A DNA stretch of 64,000 nucleotides, taken from the NCBI GenBank assembly GCA_029817715.1, contig JARUPY010000258.1:83559-147558 (forward strand). The letters run 5' to 3'. This DNA is from Melastoma dodecandrum (Eukaryota; Streptophyta; Magnoliopsida; Myrtales; Melastomataceae). The notes under the pieces are model-generated. The model searched no databases. It was not told where the DNA came from and saw only the letters and a list, made by a program, of their open reading frames with translations. The stretch's first letter is position 1. The number at the start of each line of letters is the position of its first letter. The position numbers and the translations under genes were made by a program. Positions 34,983-44,733 of the stretch are shown here, piece after piece.

Positions 34983-36539
34983 TCATTCGGCCGCGGCGGG
35001 CAGTGCCGCGGGGCGGAAATCCTCGGGGAAATTGTCGAGCGCGCTCAGCACCGGCACGGGCGTCAGCCCCCCCATGGCGCAGAGCGAACCGTCGGTCATG
35101 ACCTCGCAGAGGTCCCGCACCAGGGCGATGCCGGCCTCGCGGTCCTGACCCGCGATCGCGCGGCCCGCGATGACGCGGTCCAGCGTCTCGACCCCCCGCA
35201 CGGCCCCGATGCGGCAGGGCGTGCACTTGCCGCAGCTCTCGGCGGCGCAGAATTCGAAGGCGAAGCGCGCCTGGCGGGCGAGATCGACGCCGTCGTCGAA
35301 GACCACGATGCCGCCGTGGCCGAGCAGGCCCCCCGCGGCCGCCATGGCTTCGTAATCGAGCGGCGTGTCGAGGAGGCGCCCGGGGAAATAGGCGCCGAGC
35401 GGTCCCCCGACCTGGACGGCGCGGACGGGCCGGCCCGAGCGGGTTCCGCCGCCGAAGCCCTCGACGAGCTCGCGGATCGTCGCCCCGAAGCCGATCTCGA
35501 CGAGGCCGCCGTGTCGGACGTTGCCGGCGAGCTGCACCGGCAGGGTGCCGCGCGAGCGGCCCATGCCGAATCCCGCATAGGCCTCCGCCCCCTCGGCCAG
35601 CACCGTCGGCACGGCCGAAAGCGTGAGCACGTTGTTGACCAGGGTGGGGCGGCCGAAGAGGCCCTGCAGCGCCGGGAGCGGGGGCTTGGCGCGGACCACG
35701 CCGCGCCGTCCCTCGAGGCTCTCGATCAGCGCGGTCTCCTCGCCGCAGATATAGGCGCCGGCGCCGACCCGCACCTCGATAGCGAAGGCCGGGCCCGCGC
35801 CCATCAGGCCCGGCCCGAGGATGCCGGCCGCCTCGGCCGCCGCGACGGCGGCGCGCATCGCCCGGACGGCGAGGGGATATTCGGAGCGGATGTAGAGGAA
35901 GCCCAGCGTGGCGCCGGTCGCGAGGCCCGCGATCACCATGCCCTCGATCAGCATGAACGGGTCGCCCTCCATGACCATGCGGTCGGAGAAGCTGCCCGAG
36001 TCGCCCTCGTCGGCGTTGCAAACGACGTATTTCTGGTCGCTCTCGGCGAGGCGCACCGTCGACCATTTGATGCCGGCCGGGAAGCCGGCGCCGCCGCGCC
36101 CGCGCAGGCCGGAGGCCTTCACGGCATCCACCACCGCTTCCGGTCCGAGCTCCAGGGCGCGGGCGAGGCCCCGCCAGCCGCCGTGGGCGGCATAGTCGTC
36201 GGGCGACGCGGGATCGACCACGCCGCAGCGCCCGAAGGTCAGGCGCGTCTGGCGCGCCAGGAACGGCATGGCCTCGGGGGAGCCGAGCCGCAGCGGATGT
36301 GCGCCGCCGGTCGCGAGGCCCGCCGCCGCGAGGGCCGCGACGTCCTCGGCCGCGACCGGGCCGTAGGCGATCCGGCCCTCCGCCGTCTCGACCTCGACCA
36401 TGGGCTCGAGCCAGGCGAGGCCGCGCGAGCCTGTGCGGACGATCACGGCCCCTGGCAGCGCTTGGCGCAAGGCCGCGGCGACGCGGTCGGCGCCGAGCGC
36501 GACCGCCACGGCATCGCCGGGGACGAAGAGGCGGGTCAC
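34983..36539 (-). CDS. fdsB: NAD-dependent formate dehydrogenase beta subunit
   Basis: A 518-residue NuoF-like subunit. The N-terminal 110 residues are a thioredoxin-like domain; then come the FMN/NADH motifs 'GLRGRGGAGFPAGIKWS' and 'VCNADEGDSGSFSDR', and the [4Fe-4S] motif 'ESCGKCTPCRIG' near residue 425. It carries FMN and reduces NAD. The GTG at 36539 overlaps the fdsG stop (GTGA), which decides the start. Confidence 0.94.
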   Translation of the reverse strand: MTRLFVPGDAVAVALGADRVAAALRQALPGAVIVRTGSRGLAWLEPMVEVETAEGRIAYGPVAAEDVAALAAAGLATGGAHPLRLGSPEAMPFLARQTRLTFGRCGVVDPASPDDYAAHGGWRGLARALELGPEAVVDAVKASGLRGRGGAGFPAGIKWSTVRLAESDQKYVVCNADEGDSGSFSDRMVMEGDPFMLIEGMVIAGLATGATLGFLYIRSEYPLAVRAMRAAVAAAEAAGILGPGLMGAGPAFAIEVRVGAGAYICGEETALIESLEGRRGVVRAKPPLPALQGLFGRPTLVNNVLTLSAVPTVLAEGAEAYAGFGMGRSRGTLPVQLAGNVRHGGLVEIGFGATIRELVEGFGGGTRSGRPVRAVQVGGPLGAYFPGRLLDTPLDYEAMAAAGGLLGHGGIVVFDDGVDLARQARFAFEFCAAESCGKCTPCRIGAVRGVETLDRVIAGRAIAGQDREAGIALVRDLCEVMTDGSLCAMGGLTPVPVLSALDNFPEDFRPAALPAAAE

Positions 36540-37006
36540 GGCGCCAGGTCCCTCACGGCGGCGTCGAACGCGGCGGCGTCGAGCCGGGCCAAGGGCGCGC
36601 CGTCGATCAGGGCGGCGGGGCCGCAGGCGCAGAGGCCCAGGCAGAAGACCGGCTCCAGCGTCACGCCCCCGTCCGCCGTCGTGCCGTGCCAGTCGATGCC
36701 GAGCGCGGCCCTGGCGTGATCGGCCAGCGCCTCGGCGCCCACGGCCTGGCAGGCCTCGGCCCGGCAGAGCTTCACGGAATGGCGCCCGGCCGGCGCGCGG
36801 CGGAAGTCGTGGTAGAAGGTCAGCGTGCCGTGGATCTCGGCGCGCGACAGGTTCAGCGCCTCCGCGACCAGCGGTACGGCACCGGCCGGGACGTGGCCGA
36901 AATGCTCCTGGAGCGCGTGGAAGATCGGCAGCGTCGCGCCGGGCCGGCCGGCATGATCGGCGATGATCGCCCTGCAGCGCGCTTCGTCCCAGGTCGGGTC
37001 GGCCAT
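36536..37006 (-). CDS. fdsG: NAD-dependent formate dehydrogenase gamma subunit
   Basis: A 156-residue NuoE-like subunit with a [2Fe-2S] site built from 'CRAEACQAVG' and 'CLGLCACGPA', preceded by the helical 'LPIFHALQEHFGHVPAGAV' and 'EIHGTLTFYHDFR'. First gene of fdsGBAD. Upstream are 89 bases and then the LysR gene; a perfect palindrome at 37083-37101 is the likely control site. Confidence 0.94.
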   Translation of the reverse strand: MADPTWDEARCRAIIADHAGRPGATLPIFHALQEHFGHVPAGAVPLVAEALNLSRAEIHGTLTFYHDFRRAPAGRHSVKLCRAEACQAVGAEALADHARAALGIDWHGTTADGGVTLEPVFCLGLCACGPAALIDGAPLARLDAAAFDAAVRDLAP

Positions 37007-37082
37007 GGTGTTTCGTCCGGCTCTCTCTTGACCCGACAGAGCCCGCGATCCCGCCCCGATGCAATCCGGTCTTTCCGTTGCG

Positions 37083-37101
37083 CGATAGAACAAATCTATC
37101 G
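37083..37101. promoter_or_regulatory. Perfect palindrome, probable LysR (FdsR) binding site
   Basis: CGATAGA and TCTATCG are perfect inverted repeats separated by five bases, containing the ATAG-N7-CTAT pattern used by some LysR-type regulators. It overlaps the last codon and stop of the lysR gene and lies 77 bases upstream of the fdsG start, a usual distance for activation of a promoter in between. Confidence 0.65.
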
Positions 37102-38001
37102 GGACGCGGCCTCGGCATCGTCCTCGGCGAAGCGCCGGGCCTCGGCCAGCAGGGCGGCGACGAGATGGGTGGCGGGTTCGCGGCGCGGGACGACCAGCCC
37201 GACGGCGTGCATCGTCTCGGGGCCGGTGATCGGATGGGTGGCGAGCGTCCCCGCCGCGCCGAGGCCCTCGACCACGGAGGGCGGCAGGATCGTGGCCCAG
37301 CGCCCCGTCCGGACGTGGGACAGCAGCGCGATCAGCGAATCCGACTCGATCATCGCCCCCGCCGCCAGGCCGGACTCGCGCAGGCGGTCGTCGATGATCC
37401 GGCGGTTCTGCATGTCGGGCGTCAGCAGGCAGAGGGGCAGGCTCCCGACCTCCGCCCAGGTGACGGGGCCCGGGCGGCCGAGCGGTCCGCCGCGGGCCGT
37501 CACGAGGCCGTAGCGTTCGTCGTAGAGCGGCACCGACCGGACGTGGCCGAGCGGCTCGTTGTCGAGGTAGGTGACGCCGGCCTCGATCTCGAGGTTCTCG
37601 AGCAGCCTCAGGATCTCGGCCGAGGTGCGCGACAGCACGGTGACGCGCACCTCCGGATGCCGGGCGGCGAAACGCGCCGTGAGGCGGGGCACTTTGGCGA
37701 GGGCGGTGGGGATCACGCCGATCCGGAGGTGGCCCGCGAGGCCGCGCTTGGCGGCCTCGAGGTCCTGGCGCATGGCTTTGGCGTCGGCCACGATGCGGCG
37801 CGCCCAGTCGAGCACGCGTTCGCCTTCGGGGGTGAAGCCGCCGAACCGCGACGCGCGGTCGACGAGGCGGGTGCCGAGCGCGTCTTCGAGGGCCTTGAGC
37901 CCGGCCGACAGGGTCGGCTGCGTGACGCCGCAGGCCTCGGCGGCGCGCCCGAAATGGCGTTCGCGCGCGAGGGCGAGGAGGAATTCGAGCTTGTCGATCA
38001 T
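37096..38001 (-). CDS. LysR-family regulator, probable activator of fds genes
   Basis: 301 residues from ATG 38001; 14 further codons upstream are open but Gly/Arg-rich and untypical. The helix-turn-helix is 'FGRAAEACGVTQPTLSAGLKALE' (about residues 17-40), followed by the co-inducer domain ('GHLRIGVIPTALAKVPRL', 'VTYLDNEPLGHVRSVPLYDERYGLV'). The position directly before fdsGBAD on the same strand and the palindrome at its end point to formate dehydrogenase control, as for FdsR in other bacteria. The inducer is not known from the sequence. Confidence 0.88.
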   Translation of the reverse strand: MIDKLEFLLALARERHFGRAAEACGVTQPTLSAGLKALEDALGTRLVDRASRFGGFTPEGERVLDWARRIVADAKAMRQDLEAAKRGLAGHLRIGVIPTALAKVPRLTARFAARHPEVRVTVLSRTSAEILRLLENLEIEAGVTYLDNEPLGHVRSVPLYDERYGLVTARGGPLGRPGPVTWAEVGSLPLCLLTPDMQNRRIIDDRLRESGLAAGAMIESDSLIALLSHVRTGRWATILPPSVVEGLGAAGTLATHPITGPETMHAVGLVVPRREPATHLVAALLAEARRFAEDDAEAASR

Positions 38002-38187
38002 CGATGGCGCGCCGACCATGCGCCCTCGGCCGGTCCCGGGCAAGCGCGCCGCGGCGGCGCACAGGCCGGCCGCCTGATCGACCGCGTTTCAGATCGCGAC
38101 GGCTCGGCTCCGGGATCAAGGACCCGCCTCGCGCGCGGCGGTCATCCTCTGCGGTCGTCGATGGTCGCCGGACCCCGCGAGAACGGC

Positions 38188-38598
38188 TCATCGGCGGGAG
38201 GAACCGGATCCGGAAACCTCCCGGCCCGGATCTGCGCCTCGGCCGAAGGCGTGCGAGAGCGTCTCCCGGCGTCCGGCGAAGAGGCGCTCGACCACCGCGC
38301 GCGTCAAGGCGTCCAGGGCCGCGGTCGTGTCGCCGTAGGGGAACCGCCGCTGGCCGATCGACAGCCCCGCTCGACCGAGGATCACGACGGTCGTCTCCTC
38401 GCGCGCCGCGCCGTCGTGGAACGTGGCGCGATGGACGAGGCGGAGCGCGCGCCGACCCGGGATCCAGGGCCGCGACGGCCTCACCTCCGTGTCGACGCGG
38501 CCGCGGCCCAGCGCCGTCAGCGTGAGGTCGAGGTCGACGAGATGGGCCCCGATCGCCGCGCCGGCCGCGTCGCGCGCTGCTGGCCGCCCGGGGTTCAT
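38188..38598 (-). CDS. 136-residue unknown protein coupled to exoF
   Basis: The ATG at 38598 overlaps the exoF stop (ATGA), strong evidence that it is a real, translationally coupled gene. The product has an alternating hydrophobic N-terminal half ('IGAHLVDLDLTLTALGRGRV'), a central 'LRLVHRATFHDG' and 'GLSIGQRRFPYGDTTAALDAL', and a charged tail. No signal peptide, membrane helix or cysteine. I recognise no family. By position it may act with the polysaccharide export protein. Confidence 0.65.
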   Translation of the reverse strand: MNPGRPAARDAAGAAIGAHLVDLDLTLTALGRGRVDTEVRPSRPWIPGRRALRLVHRATFHDGAAREETTVVILGRAGLSIGQRRFPYGDTTAALDALTRAVVERLFAGRRETLSHAFGRGADPGREVSGSGSSRR

Positions 38599-39926
38599 CG
38601 CATGGCCGCCACGGGTTCTTCGGCCTGGAGGGCGACCTCGACCATGTCGCCCGGCTCCAGCGCCGCGTCGACGTCGGCGTCGATACGCGACGGCCGCCCG
38701 TCGCGGCTGCGCATGATGGTGACCTTGGGCCGGCTGTCGCCGCCGCGCACCAGCTGCGATTTGACCATGCCGGTGTATCGGAGCTTGTCGCTCACGGCCT
38801 GCAGCTTCGCCCGCGTGCCCGCCAGGGCCGTGGTGGCCTCCTGCATGTCCTTGAGCAGCTGCATGCGGCGCGCATCGCCGGACCGGTCGAGCCTGCGCTC
38901 GAGGTCCTGCTGCTCCCGTTCGCCGGAGTCGAGCAGCGCCGTCGTCTGCAGCACGCGGGTCGACGACTGCAGCACCGTCCGGCGCGCCTCCGACAGGCCG
39001 GGCAGGGCCACGGCACCATTGCTGTAGAGGTCCGTGTAGCGTTGGAGATCGGCCGTGTCGTTCTTCAGCCCCTCCTGTTCCTTGCCCTGCATCTCGTCGA
39101 GGAGCCTGGCGCGCTCGCCTTCCTTCAGCGAAGCCTTGCGGAGATAGGCCTGTTCCTTGGCGAAATCGGCGTTGCGCAGGGTGAGCTGGCTGCGTTCGTT
39201 GTCCAGGATGTCGTCGGCGAGGCTCGGGGCGATCGGCGTGCCGATCACGCGCTTCTGATCCATCTGCTGCTTGCCGTCGAGTTCGGCCTGGAGGCGGGCC
39301 ACCGCGGCCTGGTCGCGCGCATAGGCGACCCAGAGCGTATTGTAGTCGCTCGTGAGGTCGGAGAGTTGCAGGAAGGGATTGTCCATCTTGAAGCGGAGCA
39401 CGTCGAAGCCGCCCGCGAGCGCGATGGCCTTGCGCACCGTGAGGCCGGGCCGGAACGGCTCCTCCCCGGGCTTGGCCACGTCACCGTTGAGGTAGACGGG
39501 CCGGTATTCCAAGATCGTCAGGCCGATCTCGGAGGGCGAGATGATGACGGGGAACTCGCGGCCGTCGTCGGTGTGGCGCCGGAACTCCCGCCCCGGCAGG
39601 ATGCCCTGCACCTTGCCGAGCGCCTGGGGGATGCTCAGCCCCGCCACCGGGACGGGTCCGACCAGCGGCAGCGTCGCGTTGCCGTCGATGTCGACCGGGG
39701 CCTTGGCGGCGAGCTCCGGCAGGCCCGCGACGGAGAAGCTCAGGACGTCGCCGGGGCCGATCCTGTAATCGGCGCGCGCCGCCGCGGGCGCGGCGGTCCA
39801 GGCCGCGGCCGTGAGGGCGAGGGCGCAGAAGCGGACGGGAAAGCCCTGGGATCGGGCGGGGGATGCCGGCCCGGCACCGGCGCGGCGGCCCCTCGGGACC
39901 TCGGCGAGCGTGATCGAGCGAACCAT
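38595..39926 (-). CDS. exoF: Polysaccharide export protein, ExoF/Wza type
   Basis: 443 residues from ATG 39926. A hydrophobic signal ('FCALALTAAAWTAAPAAARA') lies after about 30 residues, so the true start may be nearer residue 30. Then comes the poly-export domain ('YRIGPGDVLSFSVAGLPEL') and a SLBB-like part ('YRPVYLNGDVAKPGEEPFRPGLTVRKAIALAGGF'), and a long coiled region (residues 200-380). ExoF proteins sit in the periplasm or outer membrane and work with ExoP to export exopolysaccharide. Downstream of exoY by 67 bases. Confidence 0.88.
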   Translation of the reverse strand: MVRSITLAEVPRGRRAGAGPASPARSQGFPVRFCALALTAAAWTAAPAAARADYRIGPGDVLSFSVAGLPELAAKAPVDIDGNATLPLVGPVPVAGLSIPQALGKVQGILPGREFRRHTDDGREFPVIISPSEIGLTILEYRPVYLNGDVAKPGEEPFRPGLTVRKAIALAGGFDVLRFKMDNPFLQLSDLTSDYNTLWVAYARDQAAVARLQAELDGKQQMDQKRVIGTPIAPSLADDILDNERSQLTLRNADFAKEQAYLRKASLKEGERARLLDEMQGKEQEGLKNDTADLQRYTDLYSNGAVALPGLSEARRTVLQSSTRVLQTTALLDSGEREQQDLERRLDRSGDARRMQLLKDMQEATTALAGTRAKLQAVSDKLRYTGMVKSQLVRGGDSRPKVTIMRSRDGRPSRIDADVDAALEPGDMVEVALQAEEPVAAMR

Positions 39927-39993
39927 GGCGGACTGTCTCCGGCGTTGTCGGGGGGGAGGGGCGGGACGGGGACCGAAGCGGGGGAGAGCGGGC

Positions 39994-40841
39994 TCAGATG
40001 CCGGTGCCGCCCGCCAGTTCCCGCCACACCGTCTTGAACAGGATCCGCAGGTCGAGCCCGAAGGACCACGTCTCGATATAGGCGAGGTCGTGGTCGACCC
40101 GTGCCCTGGCGAGGTCGGGATCCTCGGTGCCGCCGCGGTAGCCAGAGGCCTGGGCGAGCCCCGTGATGCCGGGGCGGACGGCGTGGCGCTGGTGGTAGAC
40201 CGGCACCAGCTCTTCGTAGAGGACGCCCCCGGCCAGCATGCCGGGAACGTGCGGGCGCGGCCCGATCAGCGACATGTCGCCCTTGAGGACGTTGACCATC
40301 TGGGGCAGTTCGTCGAGGCTGGTCTTGCGCAGGAAACGCCCGAGCGGCGTCACGCGCGGATCCCGGTCCCGCGTCTGCTTCACGCCGCACTGGTCGCCGA
40401 GCGACGCATACATGGTCCGGAACTTCCAGATCTCGAACAATTCGCCGTCGATCCCGTAGCGTTTCTGTCGGAACAGGACGTCGCCGCGCGAGGTGCCCTT
40501 GATGAGCCCCGCGATCAGCAGCAGGGCCGGCGCCAGGGCGAGCAGGAACAGGAGCGCGAAGGCGACGTCGAAGGCGCGCTTGCTGCGCGCGCCACGACAG
40601 GGTTCGATCGCCGCCCGTCGAAGACCGCGAGGCGCCCCGCCCTTCCCGGGCTCGCCAGGGCCCTCTCGCCCCCCGCGAACCCGACCCAGCGCGACAAGGC
40701 GGGCAGAGGCGCCGGGTCGCGGTCGCCGGGGCTGTGGCGGCCGACCCCGTATCGCTCCAGGACGGGCCGCGTTCGTCTCCTAGCGGATGTCGACGGCGCC
40801 AGAACTCCAGCCCTGGTGGCCTTCAGATCGTCGATGGACAT
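39994..40841 (-). pseudogene. exoY: ExoY-type undecaprenyl-phosphate sugar-1-phosphate transferase, one frameshift near the start
   Basis: The conserved part reads without break from about 40595 to 39994: a membrane helix ('[17 protein letters not shown]'), '[21 protein letters not shown]' and '[21 protein letters not shown]', '[11 protein letters not shown]', 'RPGITGLAQ', all typical of initiating transferases that put Gal-P or Glc-P on the lipid carrier. The N-terminus appears to start at ATG 40841 (GGGAG about 9 bases upstream) in another frame, joining near 40595 with a one-base change. The 848-base span is not a multiple of three. Probably sequence error rather than a dead gene. Confidence 0.75.
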
Positions 40842-41687
40842 GCGATGCTGCTCCCGTTGGACCGCACCCGGGCGACGGGACCGTCGAGCGCCGGGGCGGA
40901 GGGGATGAGGGCGGAGCAGCGTCGGCTCCGGCCTGGCGGGATCTATGGTGCGGCGCACCACGAAGGCGCGGCCTCCCGTCAACCGACACTTGCCCGCTTG
41001 GTTCCGCGTGGTCAACCAATTTTGTCGGCCAGCGAAAGATGATCTATGATATCGAAGCGTGATTGACCCTATTCACAGTCGATATCGGTGTGGCAAAAAG
41101 ATGATTGGTGATTAACATATCATTAAAACAGGTCAGGAACGGGCAGGATCCGATTTTTGTTCTGACAATCTGGATTGACTAAGCTGATAGACAGGTTCAA
41201 AACCGGGGTAGGTCAGAAAATTGCGCAGCGGTAGGCTTTACAGGAATTGTTTGAGGCCTTATGCACTGCAATATCCGGTACCGCAGGCGATCGGCCTGGG
41301 GTGTCGTGCGGACCTGCCAGACGGCGGGGCGGCACGTCGGTCGCCCTCGTTCAGTGACGATGGCACCCTGCGGACAATCACCAACACCGACACCGGTAGA
41401 GCGAGCAAGGCGGAGCATCGCAGTCCTGCGGGTTCCGGATCTTTCTCGCCGACACCGATGTCGGGATCGATCGATAGTGTAGATCACCTGCGCGTGCCGC
41501 GATCCGACAGGATCTGCGACACACGATAATGGAATATCCGGGATCGTGACGGACCGGTCGGGCTCGGCTGCTCGATCAAGACCCGGCAGGACTTCACGCG
41601 TTCGCGCATCTTCGACCCCGTCCCGGCGCTGCGGCGGTGGGTCTCGTCGCCTCGACATTCGGTCATCACGCGGAAGGACCGGCGATC
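40842..41687. other. Divergent AT-rich intergenic region of the exopolysaccharide locus
   Basis: About 850 bases between exoY (leftward) and exoP (rightward), with no gene I can support. The stretch 41020-41240 is the most AT-rich in the first 62 kb. It holds an 8-base palindrome CGATATCG near 41083, an inverted repeat with one bulge (GTCAGGAAC at 41132-41140, GTTCTGAC at 41159-41166), and two copies of GGTCAG (41131 and 41212). This must carry both promoters and probably regulator sites. Confidence 0.55.
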
Positions 41688-43488
41688 ATGAACCTCATGC
41701 CCGATACGGTGCATCAGTCCCGCCTCTTCGCCGAGGACCATCGCGATCCGCGGTGGTCGGTGCGGGGCGTGATGGAGGTCGCGGCGCGGCGGATCCGGCT
41801 TCCGCTGCTCTCGGTGTCGGCCTGCCTGTTTCTGGCGGGCTTCTACCTGGCCACCACGCCCGACAGCTTCACCGCCACGGCCGTGCTGGTCCTGGATACC
41901 AAGCAGACGCCCCCCTCGCCGTCCCAGGTCTCGCAGGAGCCCCTGATCGACCCCGCCGTCATCGACAGCCAGGTCGAGATCCTGAAATCGCAGCGGATCG
42001 CCCAGCAGGTGGTCGATCGGCTGGGCCTCGCGGCGGATCCGGATTTCGGCGGCGGCCCGCCCGGCCGGCGGGCCCGCCTCCTCGCCTGGCTGACGGGACG
42101 CGTGGCCTCAGAACCCACCCCCGCGATGAGACGGCGCGGCGCGGCCGACACGCTGATGCGCCGGCTGAAGATCACGCGGGCCGGCCACAGCTACCTCGCC
42201 GAGATCGCCGCCACGAGCCTCGATCCCGCCATGGCGGCGCGCATCGCCAACGGCATCGCCGAGGCCTACATCAAGGACCAGCTCGACAGCCGCCTCAGCG
42301 CCAACCAGCGCACCGTGGCCTGGATGAACCAGCGCGTCGGCGAGGTGAAGGCCGAGGCCGACGCGGCGGGCGAGGCCGCGGACCGGTACCGGCAGGATCA
42401 CGCCGCTGCCGTGGCGGCGGGCGCCCCGGCCGTCATGGCCGAAGCGCGGCGCCTCGCCGAGGCCGCGGAGGCCGCCCGCGCCGACCACGAGTCGCTGCAG
42501 AACCGCTCGCTGCGGCTCGCGCAGTTCATCCAGCAGCAGACCCTCCCCGTGACCGAGGCCCGCATCCTCACGGTCGCCGAGCCCCCCATGGCGAGGAGCG
42601 CCCCCAAGACCGGCGTGATCCTGCTGCTCGCCCTGCTCGGCGGCCTGATCGTCGGGGCGGGGCTCGTGGTCCTGCGCGAAGCGCTCGACCGCAAGCTCCG
42701 GTCGGTCCGGCAGGTCAAGGAGAGGCTCGGGCTGCCGGCGGCGGGATCGGTTCCGGCCGTCCGCTCCGGCGGACGCCGCGGTCCGGCCCTGGCCAGCCTG
42801 TTCGACGCGAACCGCCCCTGGTGCGCCGCCACCGAGACGCTGCGGACCCTCAAGGTCACGCTCGACGGCGACATGCGGCGGGGCGGCGGCGGGGTGGTGG
42901 TGGGCTTCGTCTCGGCCTGGCCCGGCGAGGGCAAGTCCACGCTGACGATCAACATGGCCCGCATGCTGGCCGAAACCGGAGCCGGCGTCCTCGTGGTCGA
43001 TGCCGACCTGCGGAAACCGGACCTGTCCCACGCGCTCGGCGCCGCGCAGGGTCGCGGCTTGCCGGACCTCGTCGCGGGCGGCGCCGGCCTGCCGGACTGC
43101 ACCCTGCGCAGCCGGGACGGGTTCGACGTCATCGGGCGCGGCGGCGCCGACAGCCCGCTCCACCCCTTCGACCTCCTGGGTTCGCGGCGCATGCAGGTCG
43201 CCCTGGCGGGCGCCCGGACGGTCTACGATTACGTCCTCGTCGACCTGCCGGCCCTGCTGACCTCCGTCGATTCCCAGGCGGTCGCGCGTTTCGTCGACGA
43301 CTTCGTGCTCGTCGCCGAGGCGGGACGGACCGCGACCGACGACGTCGAGCGCGCGCTCGGGACGTCGGAGGCCCTGGCGGGCCGCATCGCCGGCGTGGTC
43401 CTGAACAAGTCCGCGCCGCGCCGACCGCCGGCCGCGGCGCCGCGTGATGCGCCGCCTGCACGCCAGCCGCCGCGTGGTCTCGGCATGA
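41688..43488 (+). CDS. exoP: Exopolysaccharide co-polymerase / tyrosine-kinase-like protein, ExoP/Wzc type
   Basis: The ATG at 41688 has GGAAGGA about 9 bases before it. The product has a Wzz domain between two membrane helices ('PLLSVSACLFLAGFYLAT', 'TGVILLLALLGGLIVGAGLVV'), a periplasmic coiled region, and a C-terminal ATPase with Walker A 'SAWPGEGKSTLTI', Walker A' 'VLVVDADLRKPDLS' and Walker B 'DYVLVDLPALLTSVD'. It controls chain length and drives export. The frame seems to shift near 43430; the expected stop is at 43486-43488, overlapping the next gene. The usual C-terminal tyrosine cluster is not seen in either frame. Confidence 0.85.
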
Positions 43489-44733
43489 GCGGTGCCCTCC
43501 GGCTCCGCCGCGGCCCTGCGCCGCCTGGCGACGCCCGCGGCCCGGGCCGTCCGGCGCGGCCTCCTGCCGCGCATCCTGCCGACCGTGCCGCATCGCTGGC
43601 CGGCCTCGCCCGAGGCCGTGAGGGTCGTGGGGCTCCTGTCCTCCGCCTCGGGCTCGGGCGCTCGGCCCGGCTCTGCATGGAGGTCCTGGCCGGGTCCGGA
43701 TATTGCGTGACGGGCGCGGACGTGTCGGGCCTCTTCGACAGTGCCGACGGCCTGCCGGTGCCGTCCGGCACGGGGCAGGGCGGGCGCGCCGACATCGCCA
43801 TCTATCACCTCAACCCGCCCATGCTGCTGCCCGGCCTGCTGCGCGCGGGCCCGCTGCAATTCATGCGCAGCTTCAACATCGGCTACTGGGCCTGGGAGCT
43901 GCAGGCCTTGCCGGCGGAATGGATCGCGGCGCTCCGCTTCGTCGACGCCGTGCTGGTGCCGTCCACCTTCTGCCGCCGGGCCGTCGAGCGCCACACCGCC
44001 AAGCCCGTGCTGGTGGTGCCCCATCCGGTGCCGCTCCGCCCCCTCCCGGCCCCGCGACCGGCCGGCGGCGCCTTCCGGGTCGTCAGCATCTTCAACTTCG
44101 GCTCATCGTTCGAGCGCAAGAATCCTTTGGCGGCGGTGCGGGCCTTCCGCGACGCCTTCGGGGCCGATCGCACGGCCGAACTCGTCCTCAAGGTGAGCGA
44201 CGGCGCCAGATATCCGGCCGACCGCGCCCGGCTGCTCGCCGCGATCGGCGACGCCGGCAACATCACGCTCGTCGACGAGGTCTGGGACGAGGCGCGGGCT
44301 CGCCGGGCTCCTGGCCTCGGCCGACGCCTACCTGTCGCTGCACCGCTCGGAAGGGTTCGGCCTCACCCTGGCGGAGGCCATCGCGGCCGGCGTGCCGGTC
44401 GTGACCACGGACTGGTCGGGCAGCACGGATTTCTGCCGCCCGGACCTCTGCTTCCCGGTCGATTGCGACCTCGTCCCCGTGCGCGACCCGCACCTCGCCT
44501 TCGCCGACACGGCCGGGACGGTCTGGGCCGAGCCCTCCGTGACGCATGCCGCCCTGCAGCTCCGCCGCCCGCGGCAGGAACCCGGCCGCCGCGCGCGCGG
44601 CCGCGGCCCTGCTGCGCGAACACCTGCGCGCCGTCCTGGCGGCGCGGAGCTACGGGACGGCGCTGGCCGGCCTCGCGGCTTCGGCCGGGCCGGGCCGGCC
44701 GCCGCGCGCCCGGCGCTGGGGGCGGAATCGTGA
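43485..44733 (+). pseudogene. GT4-type glycosyltransferase with several frameshifts
   Basis: Coding evidence runs from ATG 43485 or GTG 43492 to about 44733, but in all three frames. Recognisable pieces: 'VRVVGLLSSASG', then after a lost base near 43655 'LGRSARLCMEVLAGSGYCV', 'NIGYWAWELQALPAEW', 'FNFGSSFERKNPLAAVRAF', and after an extra G near 44295 'ASADAYLSLHRSEGFGLTLAEAIAAGVPVV', the donor-binding motif of GT4 enzymes; a further shift is near 44570. Restoring those single bases gives one continuous transferase. It would add one sugar to the lipid-linked repeat. The breaks look like sequence error. Confidence 0.75.

Noticed and set aside
31796..35101. An 1101-codon plus-strand open frame
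   Set aside because: It is antisense to fdsD and fdsA, whose Fe-S and molybdopterin motifs are unmistakable.
41197..41658. A 153-codon minus-strand frame in the exoY-exoP gap
   Set aside because: No SD, no domain, Arg/Pro/Thr-rich; it lies across likely promoters.
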